Assembly (NCBI GenBank): GCA_959019775.1
Contig: CAUEPS010000010.1
Span: forward strand, 1-64,000
From: an uncultured Collinsella sp.
Lineage (GTDB): Bacteria; Actinomycetota; Coriobacteriia; Coriobacteriales; Coriobacteriaceae
Reading direction: 5' to 3'
Length of the DNA stretch: 64,000 nucleotides
Part shown: piece after piece, positions 1 to 8,340 of the stretch
Numbering within the stretch: position 1 is the first letter of the stretch
Layout of the letters: every line of letters begins with the position of its first letter
Notes under the pieces: generated by a model
What the model saw: only the letters and a program-made list of their open reading frames with translations
Database searches by the model: none
Told to the model about the DNA's origin: nothing
Made by a program: the position numbers and the translations under genes

Positions 1-28
1 CAAAATCCAGTATGCAGGCATCCTCGGC

Positions 29-52
29 TGCTGAATACTCCCAAAAATGCAC
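29..52 (-). repeat. 24-nt dispersed motif, copy A
   Basis: A 24-nt sequence beginning TGCTGAATACTCCC and ending AATGCAC. It is identical to the stretch at 55967-55990, and the similarity extends leftwards to position 11 with five mismatches. A third, diverged copy lies in the opposite orientation at 55757-55780. No coding frame explains it. The left edge of the window prevents seeing what it belongs to. Confidence 0.75.
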
Positions 53-85
53 GCCACACCCCACCCTAGGCACCCGCAGCAAGAA

Positions 86-137
86 GACGAATAGCCTCGG
101 CCTCCGATGGGGGCGGTTCCAGCCGAGGCTATTCGTC
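86..137 (-). terminator. pfkA terminator hairpin that contains the stop codon
   Basis: A perfect 16-bp inverted repeat (86-101 against 122-137) with a 20-nt loop. Read on the minus strand, the upstream arm holds the last codons and the TAG stop of the phosphofructokinase gene, and the downstream arm is followed by TTCTTGC. It looks like an intrinsic terminator that begins inside the coding sequence. The T-tract is short. Confidence 0.65.
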
Positions 138-1208
138 GCCGAAGCTGATGCCCAGCGCTTTGGCCTCGCGCACCAGATCGCTCTGGGGGTCGACATACTT
201 GAGCTTGCCGGCGACATCCTCGAGCGGCATGTGACACATCTTGCCGTCACGCAGTGCAATCATGTAGCCAAACTCGCCGCGCAGGCAGCCAAGCGCGGCC
301 TCGACGCCGCACTGGGTCGCAAAGATGCGGTCCTGGGCGTCGGGCTGGCCGCCGCGCTGCGTGTGGCCGGGGATGGCAACGCGGGTCTCGCGACCGGTCT
401 TGGCCTCGATCTCCTTGGCGATGTCGTAGACGATCGATGGGCTCGTACGCTCGGCGAGCTTCTTCTTGTACTCCTTCTTGGACAGCGCCGCGTCCTCCTT
501 AGAGATGGCGCCCTCGGCGACGGCCACGATGGTAAAGCGGCTGCCGGTCTCCATGCGATGCTCGATGGTCTTGATGACCTGGTCCATGTCGTAGGGGATC
601 TCGGGAATCAGGATGACGTCCGCACCGCCCGCGACACCGGCGTACAGTGGGATCCAGCCAACCTTGTGGCCCATGATCTCGATAACGAACACGCGGCCGT
701 GACTCGAGGCGGTGGTGTGGATGTCGTCGATGCACTTGGTGGCGACGTCGATGGCGCTCGTAAAGCCAAACGTCATCTCGGTGCCCCAGGTGTCGTTATC
801 GATGGTCTTGGGCAGGGCGATAACGTTGAGGCCCTCTTCGCGCAGGCGGTTGGCGGTCTTGGTGGAGCCGTTGCCACCCAGCATAAACAGGCAGTCGAGC
901 TGCAGCTTATGATAGGTGTGGACCATCGCGGGCACCTTCTCGACGCCGTCGGCCTCGGGAATGTTCAGGCGCTTGAACGGCGTGCGGCTCGTGCCCAAAA
1001 TGGTGCCGCCGCGGGTGAGGATGCCGCTAAAATCGGCGGGCGTCATGACGCGGAATCTGCTGTAGATAAGGCCCTGGTAGCCGTCCTCAAAACCGTAGAT
1101 CTCGATAGGCTCTTCGCTATTGGTCATGAGCGTTTTGACGATGCCGCGCATGGTGGCGTTGAGCGCCTGGCAGTCGCCGCCACTGGTAAGAAGACCGATT
1201 CTAAGCAT
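129..1208 (-). CDS. pfkA: 6-phosphofructokinase
   Basis: Phosphorylates fructose 6-phosphate to fructose 1,6-bisphosphate in cytosolic glycolysis. The 359-residue protein has the family landmarks in order: the N-terminal SGGDCQALNATMRG loop, the GGNGS nucleotide loop, PKTIDNDTWG with the catalytic aspartates, and MGHKVGW. The nucleotide loop has Asn where most ATP enzymes have Asp (GGDGS), keeps the Gly typical of ATP rather than pyrophosphate enzymes, and the TIDND loop is preceded by Lys, as in pyrophosphate-type and mixed group III enzymes. The phosphoryl donor therefore cannot be read from sequence. The start ATG at 1208 is preceded on the minus strand by GGAAGGACTC. Monocistronic, ending in a hairpin that overlaps the stop. 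Confidence 0.93.
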   Translation of the reverse strand: MLRIGLLTSGGDCQALNATMRGIVKTLMTNSEEPIEIYGFEDGYQGLIYSRFRVMTPADFSGILTRGGTILGTSRTPFKRLNIPEADGVEKVPAMVHTYHKLQLDCLFMLGGNGSTKTANRLREEGLNVIALPKTIDNDTWGTEMTFGFTSAIDVATKCIDDIHTTASSHGRVFVIEIMGHKVGWIPLYAGVAGGADVILIPEIPYDMDQVIKTIEHRMETGSRFTIVAVAEGAISKEDAALSKKEYKKKLAERTSPSIVYDIAKEIEAKTGRETRVAIPGHTQRGGQPDAQDRIFATQCGVEAALGCLRGEFGYMIALRDGKMCHMPLEDVAGKLKYVDPQSDLVREAKALGISFGDE

Positions 1209-1348
1209 GATGAGTCCTTCCGGGCAAGTTATAACATGCGCATAAGTTTACCCCCGCACACTGTTGATGCGGGGGTAAAACGTGTTAGCTCAAGCGTATG
1301 GAAATGTAAGCAACGTCAGGCGAGCGTAAGGACGACGGTGCCAGCTCC

Positions 1349-2434
1349 TTACAGCGCGAAGGCGTCGACGTCGCCCCAGTGGCGGCGCAGCGTGATGGCG
1401 GCAGCGGGCTCGGTATTGTCAAAGACGACCGACCATTGCGTATTGCTGGTGATGTCTTCCGGATTGGGCTCTTGCGCTGCAGCGCGTAGGGCCTTCCAAG
1501 CGACTGCCTCGTCTTGGGCGCCGGCATGGGCGTCAAGGACATCGGCGATGGCGACGGCGCGTTCCTTGCCATGGCCAAGCTCGCCATTCTTTTGGTTGGG
1601 CAGCACTTCGTCGCCATAGCAGGCGTAGAAGTTCGTAACCTGGCGTACAGGGGTCGCTTTGAAAGCGCGGTCCGGATCGCGCGGATCCCACTCTACTACG
1701 CGCGCGTCACCGGAGGCGTCGTTGATAAAGAAGTGGTAATCGCGTCCTGCCATGGCGTGCATGTCGTAGGCAGAAAGCAGGTCTACGGCCTCCTGTGTGG
1801 TAGCCGCGCGGTCGAGCACAAGGCGGATGGTGAGCGAAGTGTTGATGACGGGGCGTTGCGTGTCCTGGTCACAGGGCTTGGAATCCAGAGTGAGTACGGC
1901 AATGGACACGCCGCATTCGTTAACACCGTCGAGCTGGGCAAACGGGCCCATGAGTGCGGCGGCACGTCCGGCGACGGAGTCAAGCGGTGTGTTATCGCCC
2001 AGGTTGTTAAGGGCGGCAAGCCCGATGGAGGCATAGCCGCCTCGTGGGTGATTGCGCACCAGCAGCGCCGGGGTGTCGTCCTTAAAGTCGTAATTGCGAC
2101 CGGTGCGCACGCGGCCTTCGGCATCTACGGCGACAAAAGCGCTGCAGGCAAACTGGGGTGCCTGGACATGTGCCGGCACACCGGGCAGCACCTGCGCCAC
2201 CACAGCATCGATATAGGCCTGGTCGTCGCGCACGCCAGCGGCGATGATGCGGTCGAGGTCGTAGTCGTAAGCGATGTCGATTGCGTACAGGTCATAGCCA
2301 TCCGCGTAGCCGGTCAAGCGTTTGAGCGACGCGGCGGACTTGATTTGCTTGCGGTAAACGATGCCGGCGGCAGCGGCAAGGCCGACGGCGACTCCCGCGA
2401 CACCGCAGGCGATGGCAATGTTACGTGGCTTCAT
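1349..2434 (-). CDS. Linear amide C-N hydrolase, choloylglycine hydrolase-like (Ntn fold)
   Basis: A 361-residue protein with an N-terminal hydrophobic segment (about residues 6-27) and then an Ntn-hydrolase-like domain. The likely nucleophile is Cys97 in QFACSAF, followed by GRNYDF (113-117), the Arg-Asn-x-Asp pattern of penicillin V acylase/bile salt hydrolase relatives. Family members cut linear amides. Unlike classical bile salt hydrolases the Cys is not residue 2, so either the N-terminal part is removed or it acts as a membrane tether. It may therefore be an exported or membrane-anchored amidase. The substrate is unknown; bile salt hydrolysis should not be assumed. Divergently transcribed from the M18 peptidase gene. 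Confidence 0.75.
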   Translation of the reverse strand: MKPRNIAIACGVAGVAVGLAAAAGIVYRKQIKSAASLKRLTGYADGYDLYAIDIAYDYDLDRIIAAGVRDDQAYIDAVVAQVLPGVPAHVQAPQFACSAFVAVDAEGRVRTGRNYDFKDDTPALLVRNHPRGGYASIGLAALNNLGDNTPLDSVAGRAAALMGPFAQLDGVNECGVSIAVLTLDSKPCDQDTQRPVINTSLTIRLVLDRAATTQEAVDLLSAYDMHAMAGRDYHFFINDASGDARVVEWDPRDPDRAFKATPVRQVTNFYACYGDEVLPNQKNGELGHGKERAVAIADVLDAHAGAQDEAVAWKALRAAAQEPNPEDITSNTQWSVVFDNTEPAAAITLRRHWGDVDAFAL

Positions 2435-2595
2435 GACGGCTCCTCTCGTCCTGTTAGCGCAATTGTCGCAAAAGGAGCGCGGGCATGATGGCTCAACTTG
2501 GTGAGCGGCGCGGAATTAAGCACGGAATGAAGAGTGCGGCGCTGGCGTGGCGGGGTATGCTGGAGGGGACCATCAACCCAGCGAAAGGGGAGAGC

Positions 2596-3981
2596 ATGAC
2601 GGATCAGGAAACGCCCGAGCGCGTGCACGTGACGGCTGACGATATCGAGGCCGCCAACGACCTTGTCGACTTTATCGAGGCATGCCCCAGCATGTTCCAT
2701 ACGGCGGCGACCATTATGGCCGAGCTCGACGAGGCGGGCTTTACCTACCTGCCCGAGAATGCGGCGTGGGACATCGAGCCGGGCGGGCGTTATTACACGC
2801 AGCGCAACACCTCGAGCGTTATCGCCTTTAAGGTGGGCGAGGACCTGGCCGCGACGTGGGGCGAGGACGGCGTTGCCGGTGACTATCATTTTCAGCTCAC
2901 GGCGTCGCACAGCGATTCGCCGACGTTTAAGGTCAAGGCCGTGCCCGAGCTTGACGGCGCGGGCGAAACGCTGCGCCTGAACACCGAGGCCTACGGCGGC
3001 ATGATCGACTACACCTGGTTCGATCGCCCGCTGGCGCTCGCGGGCCGCGTGCTGGTGCGCGAGGGCGACCGTATTGAGAGCCGTCTGCTTGCCACCGAGC
3101 GCGAGGTCGCTATTATCCCGAGCCTTGCCATCCACATGAACCGCGGCGTTAACGAGGGCTTTGCGCCCAACCGCGCCGTCGACCTTTGCCCGCTCATCAG
3201 CGCCGGCGAGCTTAAGCAGGGCGACTTTGATGCTCTGATCGCCGACGAGCTGGACGTTGAGCCCGAGCAAATCTTGGGTCGCGACCTGTTCCTGGTCAAT
3301 CGTCAGGATGCGCGCATTTGGGGCTGGGCCGACGAGTTTATCTCGACGCCCAAGCTTGATGACCTGGCCTGCGCCTACACCTCGCTGCAGGCATTTTTGG
3401 GTGCCGAGAACGCGCGCGACGTCTCGGTCTTCTGCTGCTTCGATAACGAGGAGGTTGGTTCCGAGACCAAGCAGGGCGCCATGTCGACGTTCTTGGCCGA
3501 CGCGCTGCGCCGCATCAACGGATCGCTGGGCTTTGACGACGAGTCGTATCATCGCGCCCTTGCCGCATCGATGCTCGTGAGCTGCGACAACGCGCATGCC
3601 GTGCACCCCAACCACGCCGAGAAGTGCGATGCGCGCAACCAGGTTGTGTTCAACGGCGGCATCGTCATCAAGGAAGCCGCCAACCAGCACTACTGCACCG
3701 ATGCCTTTAGCCGCGCGGTGTTCCAGGCTATCTGCGATGACGCCGATGTGCCCACGCAGGCCTTCGCCAACAAGAGCGATATGGCCGGCGGCTCCACGCT
3801 CGGTAACCTGTCCAATATGCAGGCGAGCATGCATGCCGTGGACGTGGGCCTGCCGCAGCTGGCCATGCACTCAAGCTACGAGACCGGCGGCGTGCGCGAC
3901 GTGATGTACGCCATCCGCGCTCTCACCGCGTTCTACGAGCGTAACCTAACCATCAACGGCGCCGAAAGCGTAGAGCTCTAA
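2596..3981 (+). CDS. M18 family aminopeptidase
   Basis: A 461-residue zinc aminopeptidase of the M18 (aspartyl aminopeptidase-like) family, expected to be cytosolic and to trim N-terminal residues from peptides. Visible metal/catalytic motifs are HSDSP (His105, Asp107) and DNEEVGS (Asp283 onward, with the Glu-Glu pair), and a C-terminal ALAMHSSYE-like segment, here LAMHSSYETGG, carrying the last metal His. The open frame extends upstream to 2485, but the ATG at 2596 has the strong site AAAGGGGAG at the right distance and starts directly before the conserved region, so I chose it. It shares a divergent 161-bp promoter region with the amidase gene at 1349-2434. Confidence 0.92.
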   Translation: MTDQETPERVHVTADDIEAANDLVDFIEACPSMFHTAATIMAELDEAGFTYLPENAAWDIEPGGRYYTQRNTSSVIAFKVGEDLAATWGEDGVAGDYHFQLTASHSDSPTFKVKAVPELDGAGETLRLNTEAYGGMIDYTWFDRPLALAGRVLVREGDRIESRLLATEREVAIIPSLAIHMNRGVNEGFAPNRAVDLCPLISAGELKQGDFDALIADELDVEPEQILGRDLFLVNRQDARIWGWADEFISTPKLDDLACAYTSLQAFLGAENARDVSVFCCFDNEEVGSETKQGAMSTFLADALRRINGSLGFDDESYHRALAASMLVSCDNAHAVHPNHAEKCDARNQVVFNGGIVIKEAANQHYCTDAFSRAVFQAICDDADVPTQAFANKSDMAGGSTLGNLSNMQASMHAVDVGLPQLAMHSSYETGGVRDVMYAIRALTAFYERNLTINGAESVEL

Positions 3982-3983
3982 AA

Positions 3984-4030
3984 TCGACCAAAATGGGATG
4001 ACAATTTTGGCAGGTTTTATCTGGGCAAAT
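3984..4030 (+). repeat. 46-nt hairpin repeat, copy 1 (diverged)
   Basis: Starts right after the M18 peptidase stop. The first half (ACCAAAATGGGATGACA) is diverged from the other copies, but the second half, ATTTTGGCAGG then TTTTATCTGGGCAAA, is nearly identical to copies at 5223, 18811, 44571 (inverted) and 49435. The CCAAAA/TTTTGG arms can pair. Confidence 0.75.
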
Positions 4031-4266
4031 GCCACAACGCCAACGGCAAGACGGAACTGCTAAGGCTTGCAGATAAAGCTGGCGCCAGCGAAACGTCGCA
4101 GGTAGAGCAAAAGTCAGCGAGAGCCCGCCAGGGCGAGCAAGGTGACGTGAAAGAGGAGGGCATAGGCCTTTTGGCCATGCCCGACGATTGAACGTCAGAT
4201 TGCCGCTCTGGCGGGCTCGCAGCGTCGAGTGGTTCCGGCGTTTGTTAAAACGCCGGAACAGATCCC
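4031..4266. other. Intergenic segment between convergent genes
   Basis: No convincing gene. It holds an 11-bp inverted repeat (GAGCCCGCCAG near 4110 against CTGGCGGGCTC near 4206) enclosing about 85 nt, with a smaller AGGGCATAGGCC/GGCCATGCCC hairpin inside, so it could fold as one RNA. An open frame runs across it on the minus strand, but it crosses neighbouring genes and has no plausible start or protein character. Confidence 0.4.
4232..4259. terminator. Inverted repeat between convergent genes
   Basis: GTTCCGGCGTTT, a short loop, then AAACGCCGGAAC: a perfect 12-bp stem just before the end of the 2-hydroxyacid dehydrogenase gene. It has no clear T-run on either side, so a terminator role for the convergent genes is likely but not proven. 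Confidence 0.5.
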
Positions 4267-5202
4267 CTAATGCTCGATCCAGCAGCGAAGCGTCTCGCCA
4301 GCTTGCAAGTGGCGCAGGTTTTCCGCGGCGATGTCTACGACATTGTTGAGCGTGGCTGCCAGGTGGAACCATCCGGAGACGTGTGGTGTGACGAGCATGT
4401 TGGGCGCATCCCACAGGGGGCTTGCCTCAGGCAGCGGCTCGGGGTCGGTGACGTCGACCGCGGCACCGGCAAGGTGTCCGGACTCCAGAGCGGCAACCAG
4501 ATCGTCGGCAACAACAAGGTCACCGCGGCCGCCATTGGCAAAGAAGGAGCCCGGCTTCATCGCGGCGAAGAACTCGGCGTTCGCCAGGCCGCGAGTCTCG
4601 GGTGTGCTGGGCATAAAGGCTGCGACGATGTCAGCCTCGGCCAGGCGCTCGGGCAGGGCGTCCATGCCGTCCATGTCCTCAAACACAATGGGGTAGACGA
4701 GCGGATGGCGCTTGATGCCGCGGACGTGCGCACCCATGCTGCGGCAGAGCGTGGCAAAGTGGCCGCCGATATCGCCCGCGCCCAGCACCAGCACGTTGGC
4801 GTTTTTGAGCGAGGTGACCGCGCCCAAGTCCTCCCAGCGATGCTCGCGTTGCAGGTCCTGGTAGCCGGGCAGGCGTTTCATCATAGACAGCACCATGGCA
4901 AACATGTGCTCGCTTACTGCCTGGCCATAGGCGCCCACCGAGCAAGACAGTTTGGCGTCGGCCGGCACGGTGCCGGCGGCAAGGTAGTCGTCATAGCCGG
5001 CGGTCTGCAATTGCAACAGCTGGAGATGGTCGCATGCCGTGAGCATGCCAGGGTCGATGTTGCCCAGGATCACGTCGGCATCGGCGACCTGTTCACGTGT
5101 GGCGGCGTCGGCGCTCGTGTAGATAAAGTCCTCGCCTGGAGCGCTCGACTCGAGGATCGCACGATGGCGGTCATTGACGGGCAACAAAACCAGGATGTTC
5201 AC
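4267..5202 (-). CDS. D-isomer specific 2-hydroxyacid dehydrogenase
   Basis: A 311-residue cytosolic NAD(P)-dependent oxidoreductase that should interconvert a 2-keto acid and a D-2-hydroxy acid. The Rossmann fingerprint GAGDIGG is at 141-147. The catalytic set is present: Arg in the NGGRGDLV segment, Glu in DPEPLP and His in TPHVSGW. An open frame extends to 5316, but that extension is the translation of an intergenic repeat. The GTG at 5202 begins VNILVLLP, a normal first strand, and is preceded by GGAGAGGA, so I took it. The exact substrate is not visible; relatives include hydroxypyruvate/glyoxylate and phosphoglycerate-type reductases. The 46-nt repeat copy 2 lies just upstream of the start. 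Confidence 0.88.
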   Translation of the reverse strand: MNILVLLPVNDRHRAILESSAPGEDFIYTSADAATREQVADADVILGNIDPGMLTACDHLQLLQLQTAGYDDYLAAGTVPADAKLSCSVGAYGQAVSEHMFAMVLSMMKRLPGYQDLQREHRWEDLGAVTSLKNANVLVLGAGDIGGHFATLCRSMGAHVRGIKRHPLVYPIVFEDMDGMDALPERLAEADIVAAFMPSTPETRGLANAEFFAAMKPGSFFANGGRGDLVVADDLVAALESGHLAGAAVDVTDPEPLPEASPLWDAPNMLVTPHVSGWFHLAATLNNVVDIAAENLRHLQAGETLRCWIEH

Positions 5203-5222
5203 AAGCAGTCCTCTCCGCTCGA

Positions 5223-5268
5223 CCTGCCAAAAAGGGACAGGTTTATTTTGGCAGGTTTTATCAGGCAA
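5223..5268 (+). repeat. 46-nt hairpin repeat, copy 2 (best hairpin)
   Basis: CCTGCCAAAA (5223-5232), core AGGGACAGGTTTA, then the perfect complement TTTTGGCAGG (5246-5255) and a TTTTATCAGGCAAAAC tail. It sits between the start of the 2-hydroxyacid dehydrogenase gene and the end of map, both minus strand. The 10-bp stem followed by TTTTATC resembles a terminator read in the plus direction. Confidence 0.85.
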
Positions 5269-5331
5269 AACGTTCAAATAAAACGCCGGATACAAGACGA
5301 GCGTGCCCGTCAGCATCCGGCGTCCGCACGG

Positions 5332-6219
5332 CTACCAGCTCAGCAGCTCGTAGCCGTCCTCGGTCACCACGAGCTGTACCTCGCACTGAGCCGAATCGCT
5401 GCCGTCCTTGGTGCGCACACACCAGCCATCGCCCTTGCTAATCTTGATGTCGGGCGCTCCGGCATTGACCATAGGCTCGATGGTAAAGACCATGCCCGGA
5501 GCCATGATGGTGTCCACATCGGGCGCCTCGGTGGTAAAGCCCACAAACGGGTCCTCGTGGAATTCCTTACCGATGCCGTGTCCGCCGTACTCGCGCACCA
5601 CGCTAAAGCCGGCATCCTCGACCGTCTTTTGCACGGCTTCGGCCATCACGGACAGTGGCAGCCATGGCTTGACGGCTGCCAGACCCGCCTCCACGCTGGC
5701 GCGGGTGACGTCGACCAGGCGCTGGCGCTCGGCCGAGACCTCGCCGATGCAGAACATGCGGCTCGAGTCGCTAAAGTAGCCGTCTAGGATCGTGGAGCAG
5801 TCCACGTTGATGATGTCGCCCTCGTGCAGCACGTCCGTATCACAGGGAATGCCGTGGCAGACGACGTCGTTGATCGAGGTACACACGCTCTTGGGGTAGC
5901 CCTCGTAGTTGAGGTCGGCCGGCGTGCCGCCATGCTCGACGGTGTAGTCGTAAATCATCTGGTCGATCTGGTTGGTGGTCATGCCCGCGGCGATGTGCTC
6001 GCCTACGTAGTCGAGCACGCCCACGTTGATGGCGGCCGAGCGCTTGATGCCCTCGATATCGGCGGGCGTCTTGTAGAGCGTGCGGGGCAGAACCTCCCAG
6101 CCCTCTTCCCACAAGCGCTCGAGGCGCTCGTCGAAGGCGCTATGGCATTTCTTATATTTTTTGCCGCTGCCGCACCAGCAAGCGTCGTTGCGGCCAGGAA
6201 CGGGTCCGTTGTCAAACAT
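5332..6219 (-). CDS. map: Type I methionine aminopeptidase with N-terminal SEC-C zinc motif
   Basis: Removes the initiator methionine from nascent proteins. The 295-residue protein starts with a SEC-C zinc motif (Cys14, Cys16, Cys25, His26), a tag that can dock it to the ribosome or the secretion apparatus, followed by the pita-bread domain. Metal ligands are seen in INVDCSTILDGYFSDSS, GHGIGKEFHEDPF, TIEPMVN and the final AQCEVQ Glu. In that last motif the residue after Glu is Val, where most enzymes read EHT. The start ATG at 6219 is preceded by GAAAGGAAG on the minus strand. Not linked here to ribosomal protein genes, so it may be an accessory copy. Confidence 0.93.
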   Translation of the reverse strand: MFDNGPVPGRNDACWCGSGKKYKKCHSAFDERLERLWEEGWEVLPRTLYKTPADIEGIKRSAAINVGVLDYVGEHIAAGMTTNQIDQMIYDYTVEHGGTPADLNYEGYPKSVCTSINDVVCHGIPCDTDVLHEGDIINVDCSTILDGYFSDSSRMFCIGEVSAERQRLVDVTRASVEAGLAAVKPWLPLSVMAEAVQKTVEDAGFSVVREYGGHGIGKEFHEDPFVGFTTEAPDVDTIMAPGMVFTIEPMVNAGAPDIKISKGDGWCVRTKDGSDSAQCEVQLVVTEDGYELLSW

Positions 6220-6271
6220 GGCTAACTTCCTTTCATTCGCAGCTAGTATAGCCCACCCACGCGTCCGTAAA

Positions 6272-6338
6272 AGTTGCGGTGATATAGTTCCGATTTAAGC
6301 GGTTTAACAGCATAAACAGGAACTATATCACCGCAACT
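6272..6338. repeat. Perfect 20-bp inverted repeat
   Basis: AGTTGCGGTGATATAGTTCC (6272-6291) and its exact complement at 6319-6338, with a 27-nt loop. It lies between the start of map and the end of the radical SAM gene, both on the minus strand. Transcribed from either strand it would form a strong hairpin, but no T-run follows, so it is not a typical terminator. Confidence 0.85.
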
Positions 6339-6379
6339 GATGGAGCGGGATGGCGGGCACTGGCTGCTGTGTGGTTTTG

Positions 6380-7156
6380 CTAGTAGCTCACCTGGCAGGG
6401 AATGCCGAGGGCGCGCACGCGTGCGGCAATGGCATCGAGCACCTCGGGCGCTGCTTTGGCAAGGCCGGCGATCGGTGTCTCGCGCGCCACCGTGTAGATG
6501 GTCGCCTCCTGCGGACGAATGCGCTCGAGTGCCGCGAGCCAAGGGCCAACGTACTCCTCGCCGGTATTGTCGAGAGGATTGCCCTGGTGTTCGCCGGTCA
6601 AAAACATCGTCTGGATAATGACGTGGCCGTTAAAGCTCGCGAACGTCTCGATCTGGTGCTCCACATCGTAGGGGCCAACGGGTTGATCGAGCAGCTGGAT
6701 AAATGCCGGGTCGACCGTATCGAGCTTGAGGATGTTGTCGTCGACCATCATGAGCGCGTCGTGTACCTGGGGACGGTCGGCGCGCGTGCCGTTGGAGAGC
6801 ACGGCGATCTTGGAGTTTGGGGCAAACTCGTCGCGCAGCGCGACAGCGCCGGCGATGGCCTGCGGAAACTCCGGTGCGGCGGTGGGCTCGCCGTTGCCGG
6901 CAAACGTGATTACATCGGGCAGCTCACCTTCGACTGCCATCTCGCGCAATTTGGCCTCGAGTGCATCGAGCACCACGGCAGCCGTGTTATACGATTCGTG
7001 ACAGGGGCGCTCGGCATTGAGACCGTTCTCGCAGTAGATGCAGTCGAACGTGCAGATCTTGCCGCTCGCCGGCATCATGTTGACACCGAGCGAAAGGCCC
7101 AGGCGACGGCTGCGAACGGGCCCAAAGATGGGGCTGGCATTTAGAAACGTAGACAT
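6380..7156 (-). CDS. Radical SAM protein (COG0731-like)
   Basis: A 258-residue radical SAM enzyme. The cluster-binding triad is Cys35, Cys39, Cys42 in CTFDCIYC, preceded by the FGPVRSRRLG and SLGVNMMP segments typical of the COG0731 group of small radical SAM proteins. The later ITFAGNGEPT strand is the usual SAM-binding GGE-like motif. The reaction is not known for this group. The open frame starts at 7192, but the ATG at 7156 has GAGGAG nine bases upstream and begins at the conserved N terminus, so I use it. No partner gene beside it suggests a substrate. Confidence 0.85.
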   Translation of the reverse strand: MSTFLNASPIFGPVRSRRLGLSLGVNMMPASGKICTFDCIYCENGLNAERPCHESYNTAAVVLDALEAKLREMAVEGELPDVITFAGNGEPTAAPEFPQAIAGAVALRDEFAPNSKIAVLSNGTRADRPQVHDALMMVDDNILKLDTVDPAFIQLLDQPVGPYDVEHQIETFASFNGHVIIQTMFLTGEHQGNPLDNTGEEYVGPWLAALERIRPQEATIYTVARETPIAGLAKAAPEVLDAIAARVRALGIPCQVSY

Positions 7157-7331
7157 AGGTAAAAGCTCCTCAAGACAATTAACCTTAAGCATAGCATCGG
7201 CTCCAACGTATGGTCCGGGCTTGTGCTTTGCAGGTTTCGTTTTTTAACTCTGCCTTCGATGCCGCGTCATGAAAGGTATCGGGTCGGGTACAGTTAATCT
7301 GTTAACAAAACGCAAGACGATGGGGCACAAC

Positions 7332-8129
7332 ATGGAATTTACGGTCGAGAATGCGGGCACCACGATCGCCTGCCGCGAGTATGCCAGCCCGGTTGTATCG
7401 TCCGATGCACCCGCCTTGGTTTGCGTGCACGGTGCGTGCGTCGACGGCGTCTTTTTTGACGCCATCGCCCGCGAGCTCGCCCGTGACTGTCGCGTCATTG
7501 CCTACGACCGCCGCGGTTGCGGCGAGAGCGGCGACGCTGCAGACGGACGCTACGACCTCGCCGCCCAGGCCGCCGACCTGCAGGCTGTTATCGAGCATAT
7601 TGGCGCTCCGGCAAACGTGCTCGCGCACAGTGCCGGTACGTTGGTGGCCCTGGAGCTTCTCCGTGCAAACCCCACCATAATCTCGCGTGCGATTCTGCAT
7701 GAACCCGCCGTGACGGCTGAGGGTGCCGGTCTGGGCGCGGCCCCGGTTTTGCTCGAGATGATCGCCGCGGGAAAGGTCTCCAGGGCATTACGGGCCTTCC
7801 TGGGCGCCATCGGCGATTCGGACCCTGAGGCCCCCAAGTTAACCGAGGCAGAAGCCAAGCATGCCCTGCGCAACGGCCGTAGTTTCATGGCAAACGAATA
7901 CGGGATTACTATGACCTGCGTTCCCGATTGGGATAGTGTTCGTGCGTCGAAAACAGTGACCGCCGTGCTCCTGGGCGAGCTCTCGATTGACACGCCTCGC
8001 GAGGCGGGCACAAGGGTGGCGGCTGAGCTTTTGGACTGTCCACTCGTAATGGTTCCCGGCGCGCACAACGGCCTGCGCGATCGCCCGGTAGCGGCTGCCC
8101 AGACTGTCCGTGACATCCTGGGGCTCTAG
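7332..8129 (+). CDS. Alpha/beta hydrolase
   Basis: A 265-residue alpha/beta-fold hydrolase. Landmarks are the oxyanion segment VCVHGACVDG, the DRRGCGESG loop, the nucleophile elbow AHSAG with Ser100, and a C-terminal PGAHNGLRDRP with the catalytic His. The closest general type is the haloperoxidase/esterase-like group; the substrate cannot be inferred. Upstream in-frame ATGs at 7269 and 7320 exist. The ATG at 7332 follows GGGG by six bases and starts at the first beta strand, so I prefer it with moderate certainty. It stands alone between divergent and co-directional units. Confidence 0.82.
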   Translation: MEFTVENAGTTIACREYASPVVSSDAPALVCVHGACVDGVFFDAIARELARDCRVIAYDRRGCGESGDAADGRYDLAAQAADLQAVIEHIGAPANVLAHSAGTLVALELLRANPTIISRAILHEPAVTAEGAGLGAAPVLLEMIAAGKVSRALRAFLGAIGDSDPEAPKLTEAEAKHALRNGRSFMANEYGITMTCVPDWDSVRASKTVTAVLLGELSIDTPREAGTRVAAELLDCPLVMVPGAHNGLRDRPVAAAQTVRDILGL

Positions 8130-8157
8130 CACCCGCAATAGCCAAAGCAGACTTCAC

Positions 8158-8210
8158 CCGCAAACGTTTCGGCCTTGTTAACAAATGTGCTCAAAACCTT
8201 ACGTTTGCGG
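8158..8210 (+). terminator. Inverted repeat after the hydrolase gene
   Basis: CCGCAAACGT (8158-8167) and ACGTTTGCGG (8201-8210) form a perfect 10-bp stem closing a 33-nt loop, 29 bp after the hydrolase stop. No T-run follows, so termination is only a guess; it could equally be a regulatory palindrome ahead of the HD-GYP gene. Confidence 0.45.
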
Positions 8211-8340
8211 CTCCAATTGCGCCGTCTGCCAACTCATAAAAATGTAACGGCATTCACGTGCTTACCTGCATCGGCAAGGTGTTACCCTTGTAACATTTGG
8301 AACCCACCGCTACTATGCGAAGCTATCGAAAGGGCCCCAT

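Noticed and set aside
3953..4414. 153-residue minus-strand frame across the intergenic palindromes
   Set aside because: Overlaps both neighbours and the repeat; composition is Arg/Cys/Leu noise.
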